This document shows positions 16,597 through 26,285 of a DNA stretch of 64,000 bases, in pieces. A program made the position numbers and the translations under genes. Each line of letters opens with the position of its first letter. Within the stretch, counting starts at the first letter, position 1. The notes under the pieces were generated by a model that had not been told where the DNA came from, made no database searches, and saw only the letters and a program-made list of their open reading frames with translations. Origin of the DNA: an uncultured Ruminococcus sp. (GTDB taxonomy: Bacteria; Bacillota; Clostridia; Oscillospirales; Ruminococcaceae); NCBI GenBank assembly GCA_902762785.1, contig CACWPL010000003.1:49142-113141 (forward strand). The letters run 5' to 3'.

Positions 16597-19053
16597 ATGA
16601 AGTTCGGATACTTTGACGACGTCAACAAGGAATACGTCATCACATCCCCGAGAACGCCCTATCCGTGGATCAACTACCTCGGTACCCAGGCGTTTTTCTC
16701 CCTGATCTCCAACACCGCCGGCGGTTACAGTTTCTACAAGGATGCCCGCCTGCGCCGCATCACCCGCTATCGCTACAACAATGTACCGATCGACATGGGC
16801 GGACGCTACTTCTACATCAACGACAACGGCACGGTCTGGAACCCCGGCTGGTCCCCTGTCAAGACCGAGCTCGATGAGTACCAGTGCCGTCACGGCATGG
16901 GCTACACCGTCATCACCGGTAAGAAGAACGGCCTGAAGGCTGAGGCCACCTTCTTCGTTCCGCAGAACTACGACGGTGAGGTACAGCAGGTCGTCCTCAC
17001 GAACGAGAGCAGCGAGACCAAGTCCTTCAAGTTCTTCTCGTTCGCAGAGTGGTGCCTCTGGGATGCGCAGGATGACTGCACGAACTTCCAGAGAAACTTC
17101 TCCACCGGCCGCGTGGAGGTCGTAGGCTCGACCATCTATCACAAGACCGAGTACCGCGACCGCCGCGATCACTTCGCGTTCTACACCGTCAATGACGAGA
17201 TCGACGGCTACGATACCGACCGCGACACCTTCATCGGCCTCTACAACGGCTTCGGCGATCCGCAGGCCGTCCTCGCCGGCAAGGCTGGCAACTCCTTCGC
17301 CGACGGCTGGTCGCCCATCGCTTCTCACTTCAAGGAGATCACCCTCGCCCCCGGTGAGAGCAAGACCCTCGTCTTCATCCTCGGCTACGTTGAGATGCCT
17401 GTGGACAAGAAGTTCGAGGCCGACGGCCAGACCATCAACAAGGAGAAGGCCCTCGCCATGATCGAGCAGTTCAACACGCCTGAGAAGGTCGCTGCCGGTC
17501 TGGCCGAGCTGAAGGCGACCTGGGACAAGCTCCTGGGCATCTTCAACGTCTCCACCCCGAACGACAAGGTAGACCGCATGGTCAACATCTGGAACCAGTA
17601 CCAGTGCATGGTGACCTTCAACCTGTCCCGCTCCGCCTCCTACTTCGAGAGCGGTATCGGCCGTGGTATGGGCTTCCGTGATTCCAACCAGGATATCCTG
17701 GGCTTCGTACACCAGATCCCGGATCGTGCGCGTGAGCGTCTGATCGACCTGGCCTCCACCCAGCTCGAGGACGGCGGCTGCTACCATCAGTACCAGCCTC
17801 TGACCAAGAAGGGCAACTCCGACATCGGCGGCGACTTCTCCGACGATCCGCTGTGGATGATCCTCTCCGTCGGCGCTTACATCAAGGAGACCGGCGACTG
17901 GTCCATCCTCGACGAGATGGTGCCCTATGACAACGATGACAGCAAGGCAAAGCCGATGCTCGATCATCTGACCGTTTCCTTCTACCACATCGTCAACAAC
18001 CTCGGCCCGCACGGACTGCCGCTGGCGATGCGTGCAGACTGGAACGACTGCATCAACCTCTCCTGCTTCTCCGACACCCCCGGCGAGAGCTTCCAGACCT
18101 ACACCAACCCGAAGTTCGCCGCAGAGGGCGGTTATTCCAAGGTCGCTGAGTCCGTCATGGTCGCTACCCTGTTCACCTATGCAGGCCCGTCCTATGTCGG
18201 CATCCTCAAGCACCTCGGCAAGGACGACGAGGCTGCCAAGGCACAGGCCGAGATCGACAAGATGAAGGCCAACGTCATGGCGTCCGCGTTCGACGGTGAC
18301 TGGTTCCTGCGTGCCTACGACGCCAACGGCGAGAAGATGGGCTCCAAGGAGTGCGAGGAGGGCAAGATCTTCATCGAGCCGCAGGGCTTCGCAGTCATGT
18401 CCGAGATCGGCAAGGACCAGGGCGCGGATCAGAAGACCCTCGACTCCGTCGAGAAGTATCTGAACACCCAGTACGGCCTCGTCCTCAACAACCCGGCCTT
18501 CACCAAGTACTACATCCAGTACGGTGAGATCTCGACCTATCCGGGCGGCTACAAGGAGAACGCCGGTATCTTCACGCACAACAATGCATGGATCATCTGC
18601 GCTGCTGCCTATGCCGGCCGCGGTGACCAGGCGTTCAAGTACTACAGCGAGATCGCCCCTGCCTTCAATGAGGAGATCTCCGACCTCCACAAGACCGAGC
18701 CCTATGTATACGGCCAGATGGTCGCCGGTAAGGACGCATCCCGCTTCGGCGAGGGCAAGAACTCCTGGCTGACCGGTACCGCTGCATGGAACATGGTCGC
18801 TATCTCGCAGTACATCATCGGCGTACAGCCGGACTTCGACGGTCTGAAGGTAGACCCGTCCATCCCGCACGAGTGGGACGGCTTCAAGGCCACCAGAAAG
18901 TTCCGCGGCGCGACCTACAACATCACCGTCCAGAACCCGGATCACGTTTGCAAGGGCGTCAAGTCCATGACCGTTGACGGCAAGGCCGTCGAGGGCAACG
19001 TCATCCCCGCAGCCGACGGCGGCGTGCATGAGGTCGTTGTGGTGCTGGGTTAA
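16597..19053 (+). CDS. cbpA: Cellobiose phosphorylase (GH94)
   Basis: 818 residues, the length of GH94 cellobiose phosphorylases. It starts [20 protein letters not shown], as in the Ruminococcus and Clostridium enzymes. The catalytic aspartate lies in the conserved [11 protein letters not shown], followed by SDTPGESFQ. It splits cellobiose with phosphate into glucose-1-phosphate and glucose in the cytosol, saving ATP. It has no signal peptide. AAAAAGGAG precedes the ATG. Codon use is strongly biased to preferred codons, suggesting high expression. It is monocistronic, with its own promoter and terminator, and no transporter gene is adjacent. Confidence 0.96.
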   Translation: MKFGYFDDVNKEYVITSPRTPYPWINYLGTQAFFSLISNTAGGYSFYKDARLRRITRYRYNNVPIDMGGRYFYINDNGTVWNPGWSPVKTELDEYQCRHGMGYTVITGKKNGLKAEATFFVPQNYDGEVQQVVLTNESSETKSFKFFSFAEWCLWDAQDDCTNFQRNFSTGRVEVVGSTIYHKTEYRDRRDHFAFYTVNDEIDGYDTDRDTFIGLYNGFGDPQAVLAGKAGNSFADGWSPIASHFKEITLAPGESKTLVFILGYVEMPVDKKFEADGQTINKEKALAMIEQFNTPEKVAAGLAELKATWDKLLGIFNVSTPNDKVDRMVNIWNQYQCMVTFNLSRSASYFESGIGRGMGFRDSNQDILGFVHQIPDRARERLIDLASTQLEDGGCYHQYQPLTKKGNSDIGGDFSDDPLWMILSVGAYIKETGDWSILDEMVPYDNDDSKAKPMLDHLTVSFYHIVNNLGPHGLPLAMRADWNDCINLSCFSDTPGESFQTYTNPKFAAEGGYSKVAESVMVATLFTYAGPSYVGILKHLGKDDEAAKAQAEIDKMKANVMASAFDGDWFLRAYDANGEKMGSKECEEGKIFIEPQGFAVMSEIGKDQGADQKTLDSVEKYLNTQYGLVLNNPAFTKYYIQYGEISTYPGGYKENAGIFTHNNAWIICAAAYAGRGDQAFKYYSEIAPAFNEEISDLHKTEPYVYGQMVAGKDASRFGEGKNSWLTGTAAWNMVAISQYIIGVQPDFDGLKVDPSIPHEWDGFKATRKFRGATYNITVQNPDHVCKGVKSMTVDGKAVEGNVIPAADGGVHEVVVVLG

Positions 19054-19084
19054 AGCACATCTACAGTTACGTTCACATAAAGCA

Positions 19085-19130
19085 AGACCACCTGCCCTAT
19101 GGATGTGGGGCAGGTGGTCTGTTTTGTTTA
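19085..19130 (+). terminator. Intrinsic terminator after cellobiose phosphorylase
   Basis: A 13-bp perfect stem (19085-19097 with 19108-19120) is followed by GTTTTGTTT. Confidence 0.88.
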
Positions 19131-19140
19131 CGAGATGGCA

Positions 19141-20082
19141 TCACCATTGATCCGCCATCCGCGCTTCCAATACGCCTCTGCGATAGTACGGCGCCTCGAA
19201 GGGGACGAATTCATGGAAAAACATGTATCCCTTCCTTGGGTGGATCTCATATCCCAACGGCTGCAGGATCTCGCAGATCTCCTTTTCAGCCTGCTGCTGA
19301 TGATAGGCACAGATCAGCAGGATCGCCTGCGGATTCTTCTTCAGGGTCCGGCGCATCCCTCTGAGCGTCGCTTGCTCATAGCCTTCGATGTCCATTTTGA
19401 TCACAGAGATGTCCTCTGGGATCGCATCCCCGAAATAGTCGTCGATGGAGACCGTGTTATTGGCAGAATCTGTGGTCTCGCCGACCAGCTTATCGACGAT
19501 CGTTACATTAGGCGCGTTTTTCAGTGTCTTTCGCAGTGCTGCCTGCATCCTGCCATCCGGCTCAAAGCAGATGATGTGATCGGTGATCTTCGTCATCTCT
19601 AAAGAGAAATTCCCCTCCGCTGCCCCCAGATCGAGCACGGTCCCTCGCAGCGTGCGGATCCTCTGAAAATTGTCCTCTGTCAGATAGCGATGGGGCGAAG
19701 CCATGTCCTGGTCGAGCAGCAAGGTCTGATAGTACAGCTTGCAGTTCCCCGCGCCTTTACGGTGGGGCATATAGAGGTCCTCTGTCCTCCCATCATAGAG
19801 CTTATGGCGGATATAGAAGCCATCCTCACCACGCCGCAGATCGATCGGGTATCTGCCGGTCTCATACGGTATCGTCCAATCCCCATAAAAGAACTTGAGG
19901 TAGCCTGCCTGCTTGATCGATGGCAGCAGCTTGCGAATCTCCTCGTTGCTGCTTTGCTCCAGATATGTCACCATCTTCTGATAGACTGTGCCCTTGCGGA
20001 TCCTCAGATACAGCGGATACAGGACGCATAGCTGACGATAGGATAAGTGATCAAAGATAAGATCGATCAGCGCCTGCTTCAT
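19141..20082 (-). CDS. FkbM-family methyltransferase
   Basis: 313 residues from ATG 20082, which has AAGGGGG upstream. The SAM-binding motif VLDLGAAEGNFSLEM and the FkbM signature VIKMDIEGYEQATLRGM are present. The N-terminal 140 residues are an extra domain of unknown role. It probably methylates a hydroxyl group of a sugar in the surface polysaccharide. It is the last gene of the leftward cluster and starts two bases after the HAD gene. Confidence 0.85.
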   Translation of the reverse strand: MKQALIDLIFDHLSYRQLCVLYPLYLRIRKGTVYQKMVTYLEQSSNEEIRKLLPSIKQAGYLKFFYGDWTIPYETGRYPIDLRRGEDGFYIRHKLYDGRTEDLYMPHRKGAGNCKLYYQTLLLDQDMASPHRYLTEDNFQRIRTLRGTVLDLGAAEGNFSLEMTKITDHIICFEPDGRMQAALRKTLKNAPNVTIVDKLVGETTDSANNTVSIDDYFGDAIPEDISVIKMDIEGYEQATLRGMRRTLKKNPQAILLICAYHQQQAEKEICEILQPLGYEIHPRKGYMFFHEFVPFEAPYYRRGVLEARMADQW

Positions 20083-20084
20083 GG

Positions 20085-21479
20085 TCAATACCCCCTTAGT
20101 TCCAAAATGATCGAATCCAAAAGAAGATATGTATGGGATACACATTTTGGATCCTGAAATGCCTTGGCGAGGTAACCGCCCTTCCAATAGGTCTTCTGCA
20201 GCCCGCGCAGAAATGCGATCGGGTGCAGGTGTGCATCCTCACATGGCTCGATCACATCGACTGCCTTGCTGTTCCCACCTTTCACGGAAGAAAAGTAGGC
20301 AACATCTGCGCGCTCCGGGAAAAACGTGAAGTTCAAGAACGCATCCTGGATGAAGCAGGGGTCGATCGGACAGTGTAGATAGTCTCTGTCGACCCATTCT
20401 TGGATGAAACGATCGACCCCTCTATGTACATCATGCATGATCTGGCCATTATCGCTCTGTTCCCCTCGAACTGCCTCGATCGTCCCATCCTCATCCTGCC
20501 GGTAAGCGAGCGTCCTGCCCTGGACTGCCTGCAGCATCGTCTCAAAGAACGCACCGCTGATCCTTGCCTTTGGTGACGGGGCAGCGGGAAAGAGGTAGGC
20601 CTCGGCGGAACGGTCGCGTTTCGCTCTTTCCGTGAACTGCTTGGACATTCTGATGTAGAGGCCATGCAGATCATAGTCTGCCCCGAGGATCGTTTGCAAC
20701 ATCCACTGCGTGTGGCCACCAAATCCGCTGTCCACCAATAGAATCTTTTTCGATGCCGTGAGCTGTCTCACATAGCGGCGAAGATAGTCGGCCTGTTCCT
20801 TCGCCTGCGGATCCTCATCGCCGGATGCGCTGCGATACGGCAGCGCCAGGCTCTTGAGAGAAACATAAAAATACTTCGCATCCCCTGCATCCTCTGGATA
20901 CAGCGCGGTATACCATTTGTGCAGCAGATAGGCATCCCTCGCGCAAAACAGCAGCGCAGCATCGCCTGACTTTTGCTTGATCGCATGGATCCACTGACAC
21001 ATTCCCAGCACAACAGGGCCTAGTGTCTCATAGCCGATCCTGACGGCTCGATTCTCCAGGAATGGCATCCTGTTATCCACAAAATGATAGAGGAGCTCTG
21101 AAACGCTCCCTTCTGCAGCACATTTCTTTTTGAGATAATGCGTATGTACCCCATTCTTGATCCTGACAGCCGTGATCCCTGCCTTTGCCGCGCCCTTGAT
21201 ATCCGCCTTTTCATTGTCACCAAAATGGATCACGTCCGCAGCATTCAGATGGTAGCGCTCCATCAGGACCTTGAACAGCTTCCCACCGCTCTTCGCACAC
21301 CCCTCTTCACAGGAGGCGATGATGCCATCCACCTGGTAGCCGCATTTGTCCAGCAGGCTCTTGATGAACTGCGCAGGATAATAGGTGTCAGACACCGCAT
21401 AGACCTTTTTCCCCATCTCTCTGCACAGTTCAAAGATCCTCTGGACAGCGTAGTTCGGCTCGATCAGAGCGAGCTCCGT
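20085..21479 (-). CDS. HAD-superfamily protein (COG5610-like), C-terminal part after a frameshift
   Basis: This reading frame holds the second half of a HAD hydrolase plus a long C-terminal domain. It contains the HAD motif-II/III/IV region (KKVYAVSDTYY, GGKLF, VIHFGDNEKADIKGA) and about 330 further residues of the type found in COG5610 proteins of polysaccharide loci (CARDAYLLHKWY, LLVDSGFGGHTQW). It has no ribosome binding site of its own. It continues the gene beginning at 21784 if the reading frame slips -1 on six A residues (plus 21479-21484). Joined, the product would be about 566 residues. It may be a broken gene, a sequencing error, or a slippage-dependent gene. Confidence 0.72.
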   Translation of the reverse strand, partial: TELALIEPNYAVQRIFELCREMGKKVYAVSDTYYPAQFIKSLLDKCGYQVDGIIASCEEGCAKSGGKLFKVLMERYHLNAADVIHFGDNEKADIKGAAKAGITAVRIKNGVHTHYLKKKCAAEGSVSELLYHFVDNRMPFLENRAVRIGYETLGPVVLGMCQWIHAIKQKSGDAALLFCARDAYLLHKWYTALYPEDAGDAKYFYVSLKSLALPYRSASGDEDPQAKEQADYLRRYVRQLTASKKILLVDSGFGGHTQWMLQTILGADYDLHGLYIRMSKQFTERAKRDRSAEAYLFPAAPSPKARISGAFFETMLQAVQGRTLAYRQDEDGTIEAVRGEQSDNGQIMHDVHRGVDRFIQEWVDRDYLHCPIDPCFIQDAFLNFTFFPERADVAYFSSVKGGNSKAVDVIEPCEDAHLHPIAFLRGLQKTYWKGGYLAKAFQDPKCVSHTYLLLDSIILELRGY

Positions 21480-21784
21480 TTTTTCTCCATATGGATCAGG
21501 TACTGTTGGATCTTTTCTGGATACCGCGTGTATGCATAGATCATTTGGAGATCGGGGGCAGCCGCGCCGCTCCGATAGGCCCGGATCTCTGCGGCCTCCC
21601 TGTCATGCGCCAGTTCCGTGCGGACCCCCAGCCTCGCATCTGCCTGTTTTTCCATGAAACGCCAAATGGATCTGAAGGACGCACAGTTCCTTCTCACCAG
21701 TGTATCGAAGACGTCAAAGGAAACATGGTCATACTGCATCAGCAGCGATCTCAACTGCGGGTAATGGATATCGACTTCTGTCAT
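21464..21784 (-). CDS. HAD-superfamily protein (COG5610-like), N-terminal part
   Basis: The first 106 residues contain the HAD nucleophile motif VSFDVFDTLVRRNC. The frame then stops soon after a run of six A residues in the mRNA. Shifting -1 there (AAA AAA then ACG) restores a continuous protein with the frame ending at 20085. The start has an AGGTGAT ribosome binding site. Related full-length proteins occur in capsule and LPS clusters, but their exact reaction is not established. Confidence 0.72.
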   Translation of the reverse strand: MTEVDIHYPQLRSLLMQYDHVSFDVFDTLVRRNCASFRSIWRFMEKQADARLGVRTELAHDREAAEIRAYRSGAAAPDLQMIYAYTRYPEKIQQYLIHMEKKRSSL

Positions 21785-21828
21785 AAACGATCACCTGACC
21801 TCGATCATGATAGTGCAGCCCATTTGCC

Positions 21829-22983
21829 TCACCGACGGAGCGTTCCCATGACCTTCTCATATACGGTCTGGATCTCCTGCTCCGTCAGATTCGTACTGCA
21901 TGGGATATTCAGGATGCGCCGGCTGTAGTGCGCCGCCTGCTCGATGCGGTAGGACAAGCAATGCCGATAAGGCATCTGTTCATGGATAAGCCCCCATATC
22001 GGCCTTGTCTGGATTCCCTGCTCGCCCAGCTCCTGCACGAGACGGCGTATGTCCGTCTCCTTGCGGAGGTATAGTGCATAGAACCATTTGTTGGAAGCCG
22101 TCCCCTCGCGGAACGGCATCAGCCGAACATCAGGATCTGCTGCAAAAAGCGCCGCATACCGATCATAATTGCGATTTTTCCTGTCAATGAAGGTATCCAG
22201 CCACTCGAGCTGTGCCACACCGATCGCGGCCTGGACATTGGTCATGCGATAGTTATAGCCGATCTCATCGTGGATGTAGAACAACGGATCGTCCTTGGAC
22301 TGCGTGGAGGCGTAGGCCGCATGTGCCAGATGCTGCGGATCACGCGCTACGAGCATACCACCTCCCCCGGTGGTGATGATCTTGTTCCCATTGAAAGAGA
22401 ATGCGCCAAGATCGCCCATGGTCCCGGCATATCTTCCGGCAAAATGCCCGTCTGTATAGCGTGTGCCGAGCGCCTCGGTCGCATCCTCAACTACCTTTAG
22501 ATGATAGGTCTCTGCGATGTCCAGGATGCGCTCCATATCCGCCATATTGCCGAACACATGCACGACGACCAGCGCGCGAACGGTCTTGCCTGTTGCGCGA
22601 TGGACCAAGCGGCTCTCCTGCAAGACACATTCCTCCGTACAGAACGCCTCCAGCTTTTCCGGATCCATGCAGAGAGAGGCATCACAATCCATGAACACAG
22701 GCTCTGCCCCCAGGTAGGTGATCGGATTGACAGCCGCGATAAAGGTCAAAGTCGGCGCGATGACCAGATCGCCCGGCTGCACCCCGCACTCACGCAAAGC
22801 CAGATGCAGCGCAGCGGTACCGCTCTGCATCGCTGCTGTCCCAGGAACATCCAAGTATGCCGCCAGCTTCTGCTCCATCTCTCGAATGTAGGCACCGCCG
22901 GTCGAGACCCACCCCTCTGCAACTGCCTTTGTGACATACGTCAGCTCATTTCCCTCAAAATTCGGAACGGATAATGGTATCAT
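21829..22983 (-). CDS. legC: Sugar aminotransferase, LegC-like
   Basis: 384 residues of the DegT/DnrJ/EryC1/StrS family (PLP-dependent). The active-site lysine lies in FSFNGNKIITTGGGG. The opening IPLSVPNFEGNELTYVTKAV and GWVSTGGAYI match aminotransferases of legionaminic acid clusters. It would aminate C4 of the 4-keto-6-deoxy sugar made by the neighbouring LegB. The ATG at 22983 follows AAGGGTGAG; a TTG at 22998 is a less likely start. It begins 12 bases after legB, so the two are coupled. Confidence 0.88.
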   Translation of the reverse strand: MIPLSVPNFEGNELTYVTKAVAEGWVSTGGAYIREMEQKLAAYLDVPGTAAMQSGTAALHLALRECGVQPGDLVIAPTLTFIAAVNPITYLGAEPVFMDCDASLCMDPEKLEAFCTEECVLQESRLVHRATGKTVRALVVVHVFGNMADMERILDIAETYHLKVVEDATEALGTRYTDGHFAGRYAGTMGDLGAFSFNGNKIITTGGGGMLVARDPQHLAHAAYASTQSKDDPLFYIHDEIGYNYRMTNVQAAIGVAQLEWLDTFIDRKNRNYDRYAALFAADPDVRLMPFREGTASNKWFYALYLRKETDIRRLVQELGEQGIQTRPIWGLIHEQMPYRHCLSYRIEQAAHYSRRILNIPCSTNLTEQEIQTVYEKVMGTLRR

Positions 22984-22994
22984 ATGCTCACCCT

Positions 22995-23975
22995 TCAAAT
23001 ATTGTAGATGTCGGTCTTGTATCGGTCGAGATTCTCACGGAAAAACGCGATCGTCTCTGCAAGCCCCTGCTTGAAAGTATAGCGCGGCTGCCAATCGGTC
23101 AGCGAACGTATCTTTTCGTTCGAGCCGAGCAGGCGGTCTACCTCGCTCTTTTCCGGGCGGAGGCGCTGTGCATCGCATACGATTCTTGCAGTAGGCTCGA
23201 TCTGACGGATCAGCTCCTCTGCGAGCGCACCGATGGAGATCTCCTGCTGGGTCGCGATGTTGATCTCCTGTCCGATGGTGCGGTCCGAGCGGTAGATCTC
23301 CAGGAAGCCGCGCGCCGTGTCCTTGACATAGTTGAAATCTCTCGTCGGCGTCAGCGCCCCAAGCTGGATCTCCTTCTTCCCTGCTAACAGCTGCGTGATG
23401 ATGGTGGGGATGACCGCGCGTGCTGACTGACGCGGGCCGTAGGTGTTGAACGGCCTCACGATCGAGACCGGCAGTGAGAAGCTGCGGTAGAAGGACTCCG
23501 CTAAACGATCCGCACCGATCTTCGTCGCAGAATACGGCGACTGTCCTTGATAAGGATGCTTCTCGTCGATCGGGACATACTGTGCCGTGCCATAGACCTC
23601 GGAGGTCGAGGTGATCAGTACACGCGCAGTATCAAGATCCCGCGCTGCCTGGAGCACGTTCAGCGTGCCCTTGATGTTAGTATCTACATAGGCATCCGGC
23701 GCATAGTAGCTGAACGGGATCGCGATGAGCGCTGCCAAATGGAAAACGGCATCCACGCCCTTGACCGCCTGCCGTACGGCATTCGGGTCACGCACATCAC
23801 CGGAGAAGATGTCCAAGGCGGCCTGCCGATCCTTTGAGAAGGTGTCGATCCATCCCCATGTGCCGAAGGAATTGTATTGCACGAAGGCCCTGACATCATA
23901 GCCCTCCTCCAGCAGGAGCTCTGTCAAATGGCTCCCGATAAAACCGTCGGCGCCTGTTACTAGCACTTTTTTCAT
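22995..23975 (-). CDS. legB: NAD-dependent 4,6-dehydratase, LegB-like
   Basis: 326 residues, an extended SDR. The NAD-binding VTGADGFIGSHL, the YSATK catalytic pair, and the FVQYNSFGTWGWID segment resemble LegB rather than generic epimerases. It would convert a nucleotide-GlcNAc to the 4-keto-6-deoxy form at the start of legionaminic acid synthesis. The ATG at 23975 follows AAAGGGA. It pairs with LegC directly downstream. Confidence 0.9.
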   Translation of the reverse strand: MKKVLVTGADGFIGSHLTELLLEEGYDVRAFVQYNSFGTWGWIDTFSKDRQAALDIFSGDVRDPNAVRQAVKGVDAVFHLAALIAIPFSYYAPDAYVDTNIKGTLNVLQAARDLDTARVLITSTSEVYGTAQYVPIDEKHPYQGQSPYSATKIGADRLAESFYRSFSLPVSIVRPFNTYGPRQSARAVIPTIITQLLAGKKEIQLGALTPTRDFNYVKDTARGFLEIYRSDRTIGQEINIATQQEISIGALAEELIRQIEPTARIVCDAQRLRPEKSEVDRLLGSNEKIRSLTDWQPRYTFKQGLAETIAFFRENLDRYKTDIYNI

Positions 23976-23989
23976 AAAAGCATCCCTTT

Positions 23990-25270
23990 CTATTGGTTTT
24001 GTGCAGGCCTTTCCCGCAAACTGACTGTGATGCACACGGCCTCATAGACCGAGACGAGGATACACAGTGTCAGGTAGAGCTTGACGCCGCCCATGATCCC
24101 ATAGCTGCGGATCACAGGTGTGTACAAGAAGAGTGAGAGCAGCAATGCTGACAGATAGCCAAACATGATCAGCAAGGGATGATCCATAGCAGTCAACACG
24201 GTGGAAAAATAGGCCATCACAGCGAGCACGCCGCCCGCCAGCACGAGGACCAGCATCTCTGACTTGTAGCGTGCCAGATCGACCGCGAACAGCATCGACA
24301 GGAGCGGGATGCCCAGTAGGTAGGCCGCTCCCCACGCGAGCGCCGTCAAACCGGCCAAGATCACGATCTGCATCAGGATCCTGTTTCGGACCTTGCCAAA
24401 GTGCTTGTCCGCCAGATCCTTGGCGAAATCTACGAGCGATGGCTGGTAGATGAAACCACTGAGCAGCTCGATCGCAAACACCGGCAGTGCGATAAAGCCA
24501 TAGCACGCCTGCGCCTCGTCATCCATCACGCGGTCGATGGCATATTTGGGCGCATTGGTGATGTAAAAGAATGAGAACGTGCAGACCGCGAGCGGAAGAC
24601 ATTTGCGCAGCAGCGCCAGCACGGCACGGTCAAGGGACGGGCACAGCGAGATCGACATCTCCGGCAGCACCACAGTGAGCTGTAAGACCTCCAGGAGCAC
24701 AGCGGCGGCCAATGCGGTCACCAGTGCCGGGAGCATCCGTCTGACGGCCAGCAGCATCACTGCCGCGACTGCCATAAAGGTGATGCTGCGGAACACGAAC
24801 ATGCGTGCCCCTACATCCAATCGACCTTGCTTTTGACATTCGCCGGCAAATACATCCTCAAATGCCTCCAAGAGGCACTTACTGCAAAGGACCAACAGAA
24901 CGATAACCTTATGTAAGGTGTATCCGTTTTGGAGCGTGCTATGCAGCAGATATCCGATTGAGATAGCTATCATCAGCAGCAGGGTCGAGAGCCGTGCACC
25001 CAGATATTCCGCAAAGGTGTGCTTCGGAGCGACATCGGTGACCTGGAGCGTGCGGACTCCGCCACTTTTTCCAATCGTCGCCATGAGATTTCCAACTGCA
25101 TAGCCTAGTGTTAAGATACCAGCATCCCCCAGACCGATCAGGCGTGTTACCACCATGGGGATAAGGACTGATTCTCCTGCACTGATCGCCCCTGCTGCCG
25201 AATTCCATATCAAGGCTTTCCTCTTCACATCCGTGCCATCTGAGAATAAGGCGCGATGTAGCCTACTCAT
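23990..25270 (-). CDS. Polysaccharide flippase (Wzx/MATE-like)
   Basis: About 426 residues with some 12 hydrophobic segments and few charges, in the pattern of O-antigen/capsule flippases of the MOP superfamily. It begins with a polar stretch and then WNSAAGAISAGESVLIPMVVTRLIG, the typical first helix. It should move lipid-linked repeat units across the membrane. The start chosen is ATG 25270, just past the preceding stop, with GATGG upstream; ATG 25288 is an alternative. Confidence 0.82.
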   Translation of the reverse strand: MSRLHRALFSDGTDVKRKALIWNSAAGAISAGESVLIPMVVTRLIGLGDAGILTLGYAVGNLMATIGKSGGVRTLQVTDVAPKHTFAEYLGARLSTLLLMIAISIGYLLHSTLQNGYTLHKVIVLLVLCSKCLLEAFEDVFAGECQKQGRLDVGARMFVFRSITFMAVAAVMLLAVRRMLPALVTALAAAVLLEVLQLTVVLPEMSISLCPSLDRAVLALLRKCLPLAVCTFSFFYITNAPKYAIDRVMDDEAQACYGFIALPVFAIELLSGFIYQPSLVDFAKDLADKHFGKVRNRILMQIVILAGLTALAWGAAYLLGIPLLSMLFAVDLARYKSEMLVLVLAGGVLAVMAYFSTVLTAMDHPLLIMFGYLSALLLSLFLYTPVIRSYGIMGGVKLYLTLCILVSVYEAVCITVSLRERPAQNQ

Positions 25271-25277
25271 CTGTCCA

Positions 25278-26285
25278 TCACCATACATACAGGATGGTCT
25301 CGGTAAAGCTATACTTATGATAATGCCGGACAATGAAGCTTTGATAGGATGGCACCATATCCCGAATAAGGAGCGGCACCTCCCACAGATCGAGCGGGGA
25401 ATGATACAAGCAGATCGCCAGCTTGGGAGCATACCGTTGAATCGTTGATCGGGCACCTGTCAATGCGGCCTTCTCAGCGCCCTCTATGTCCATTTTGATG
25501 AAGCTGACATCCTCGATCTGCAACGAATCGATGGATATGATATCCACAGTATAAGATGTTTCTGCTTTCTGCTCTGACAGCTTGCTCGCCATACCATTCT
25601 CCTCAGTCAGATACAGCGTTTTTGTCGTCTCTCCTACCCCTTTCTCATGCACGACAGTATACGCCTCAGCGTGCATCTCCTTTATGTTTTTTCGAAGCTG
25701 CTCGACATTCGCCCTATCCGGTTCAAACAAGACATACTGTCTGGGGACCTCATTACAGCTTAGGTAATCCTGCAGAGTATCTCCGGTATAAGCACCGCAG
25801 TCGATAACGACCTCCTCGCTCCCCAGATTATGAAAACACTCAAAATACTCCTTTCCGTCAGAAACCACCGCTTTCAAGTAGTCATTGTCAAATGTGAGCC
25901 GGAACATCAGAGCTGCCAAGTACGTTCTTCTCGAATCCGCATCCGTAAGGAGCTCATAGACTTTTTTATGGGAAGACAGATGCGGCAGAATCTGCATCGA
26001 GGGACATCCCAGCGTATCGTTATCATATCCACTCCACATCCTGTAGATTCTTCTAGGAATCAGATACAATAGAAAGGGCATCCCTTTTAGGAGCCTGATC
26101 AGAATGGGATGTGTCGTCTGTTCGGGAGGCGTGCTCAAGATCGCATGGATCCTCTCCTCATGCTTTGCATCCTCGCACGCTTTTCTTAGAGGACAGCCTT
26201 CACAGCTGCCATCTACCTTAATCAATCCTTCTGAATGTGTCTTTACATAAACGGAAAAGTTTTCCCAATCAAGTTCGATCATCAT
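25278..26285 (-). CDS. FkbM-family methyltransferase with N-terminal Cys motif
   Basis: 335 residues. The SAM motif VVIDCGAYTGDTLQDY and the FkbM signature FIKMDIEGAEKAALTGA lie in the C-terminal half. The N-terminal 150 residues are a separate domain with a compact C-x2-C-x5-C cluster at about 29-38 (CEGCPLRKAC), which could bind metal. GGGAGG precedes two tandem ATGs. The gene overlaps the end of the GT8 gene. Base composition is AT-richer than the rest of the window, which suggests acquisition. Confidence 0.83.
   Translation of the reverse strand: MMIELDWENFSVYVKTHSEGLIKVDGSCEGCPLRKACEDAKHEERIHAILSTPPEQTTHPILIRLLKGMPFLLYLIPRRIYRMWSGYDNDTLGCPSMQILPHLSSHKKVYELLTDADSRRTYLAALMFRLTFDNDYLKAVVSDGKEYFECFHNLGSEEVVIDCGAYTGDTLQDYLSCNEVPRQYVLFEPDRANVEQLRKNIKEMHAEAYTVVHEKGVGETTKTLYLTEENGMASKLSEQKAETSYTVDIISIDSLQIEDVSFIKMDIEGAEKAALTGARSTIQRYAPKLAICLYHSPLDLWEVPLLIRDMVPSYQSFIVRHYHKYSFTETILYVW

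Noticed and set aside
16555-19029. 824-residue antisense frame over cellobiose phosphorylase
   Set aside because: Same shadow effect; no ribosome binding site and no recognisable domain.
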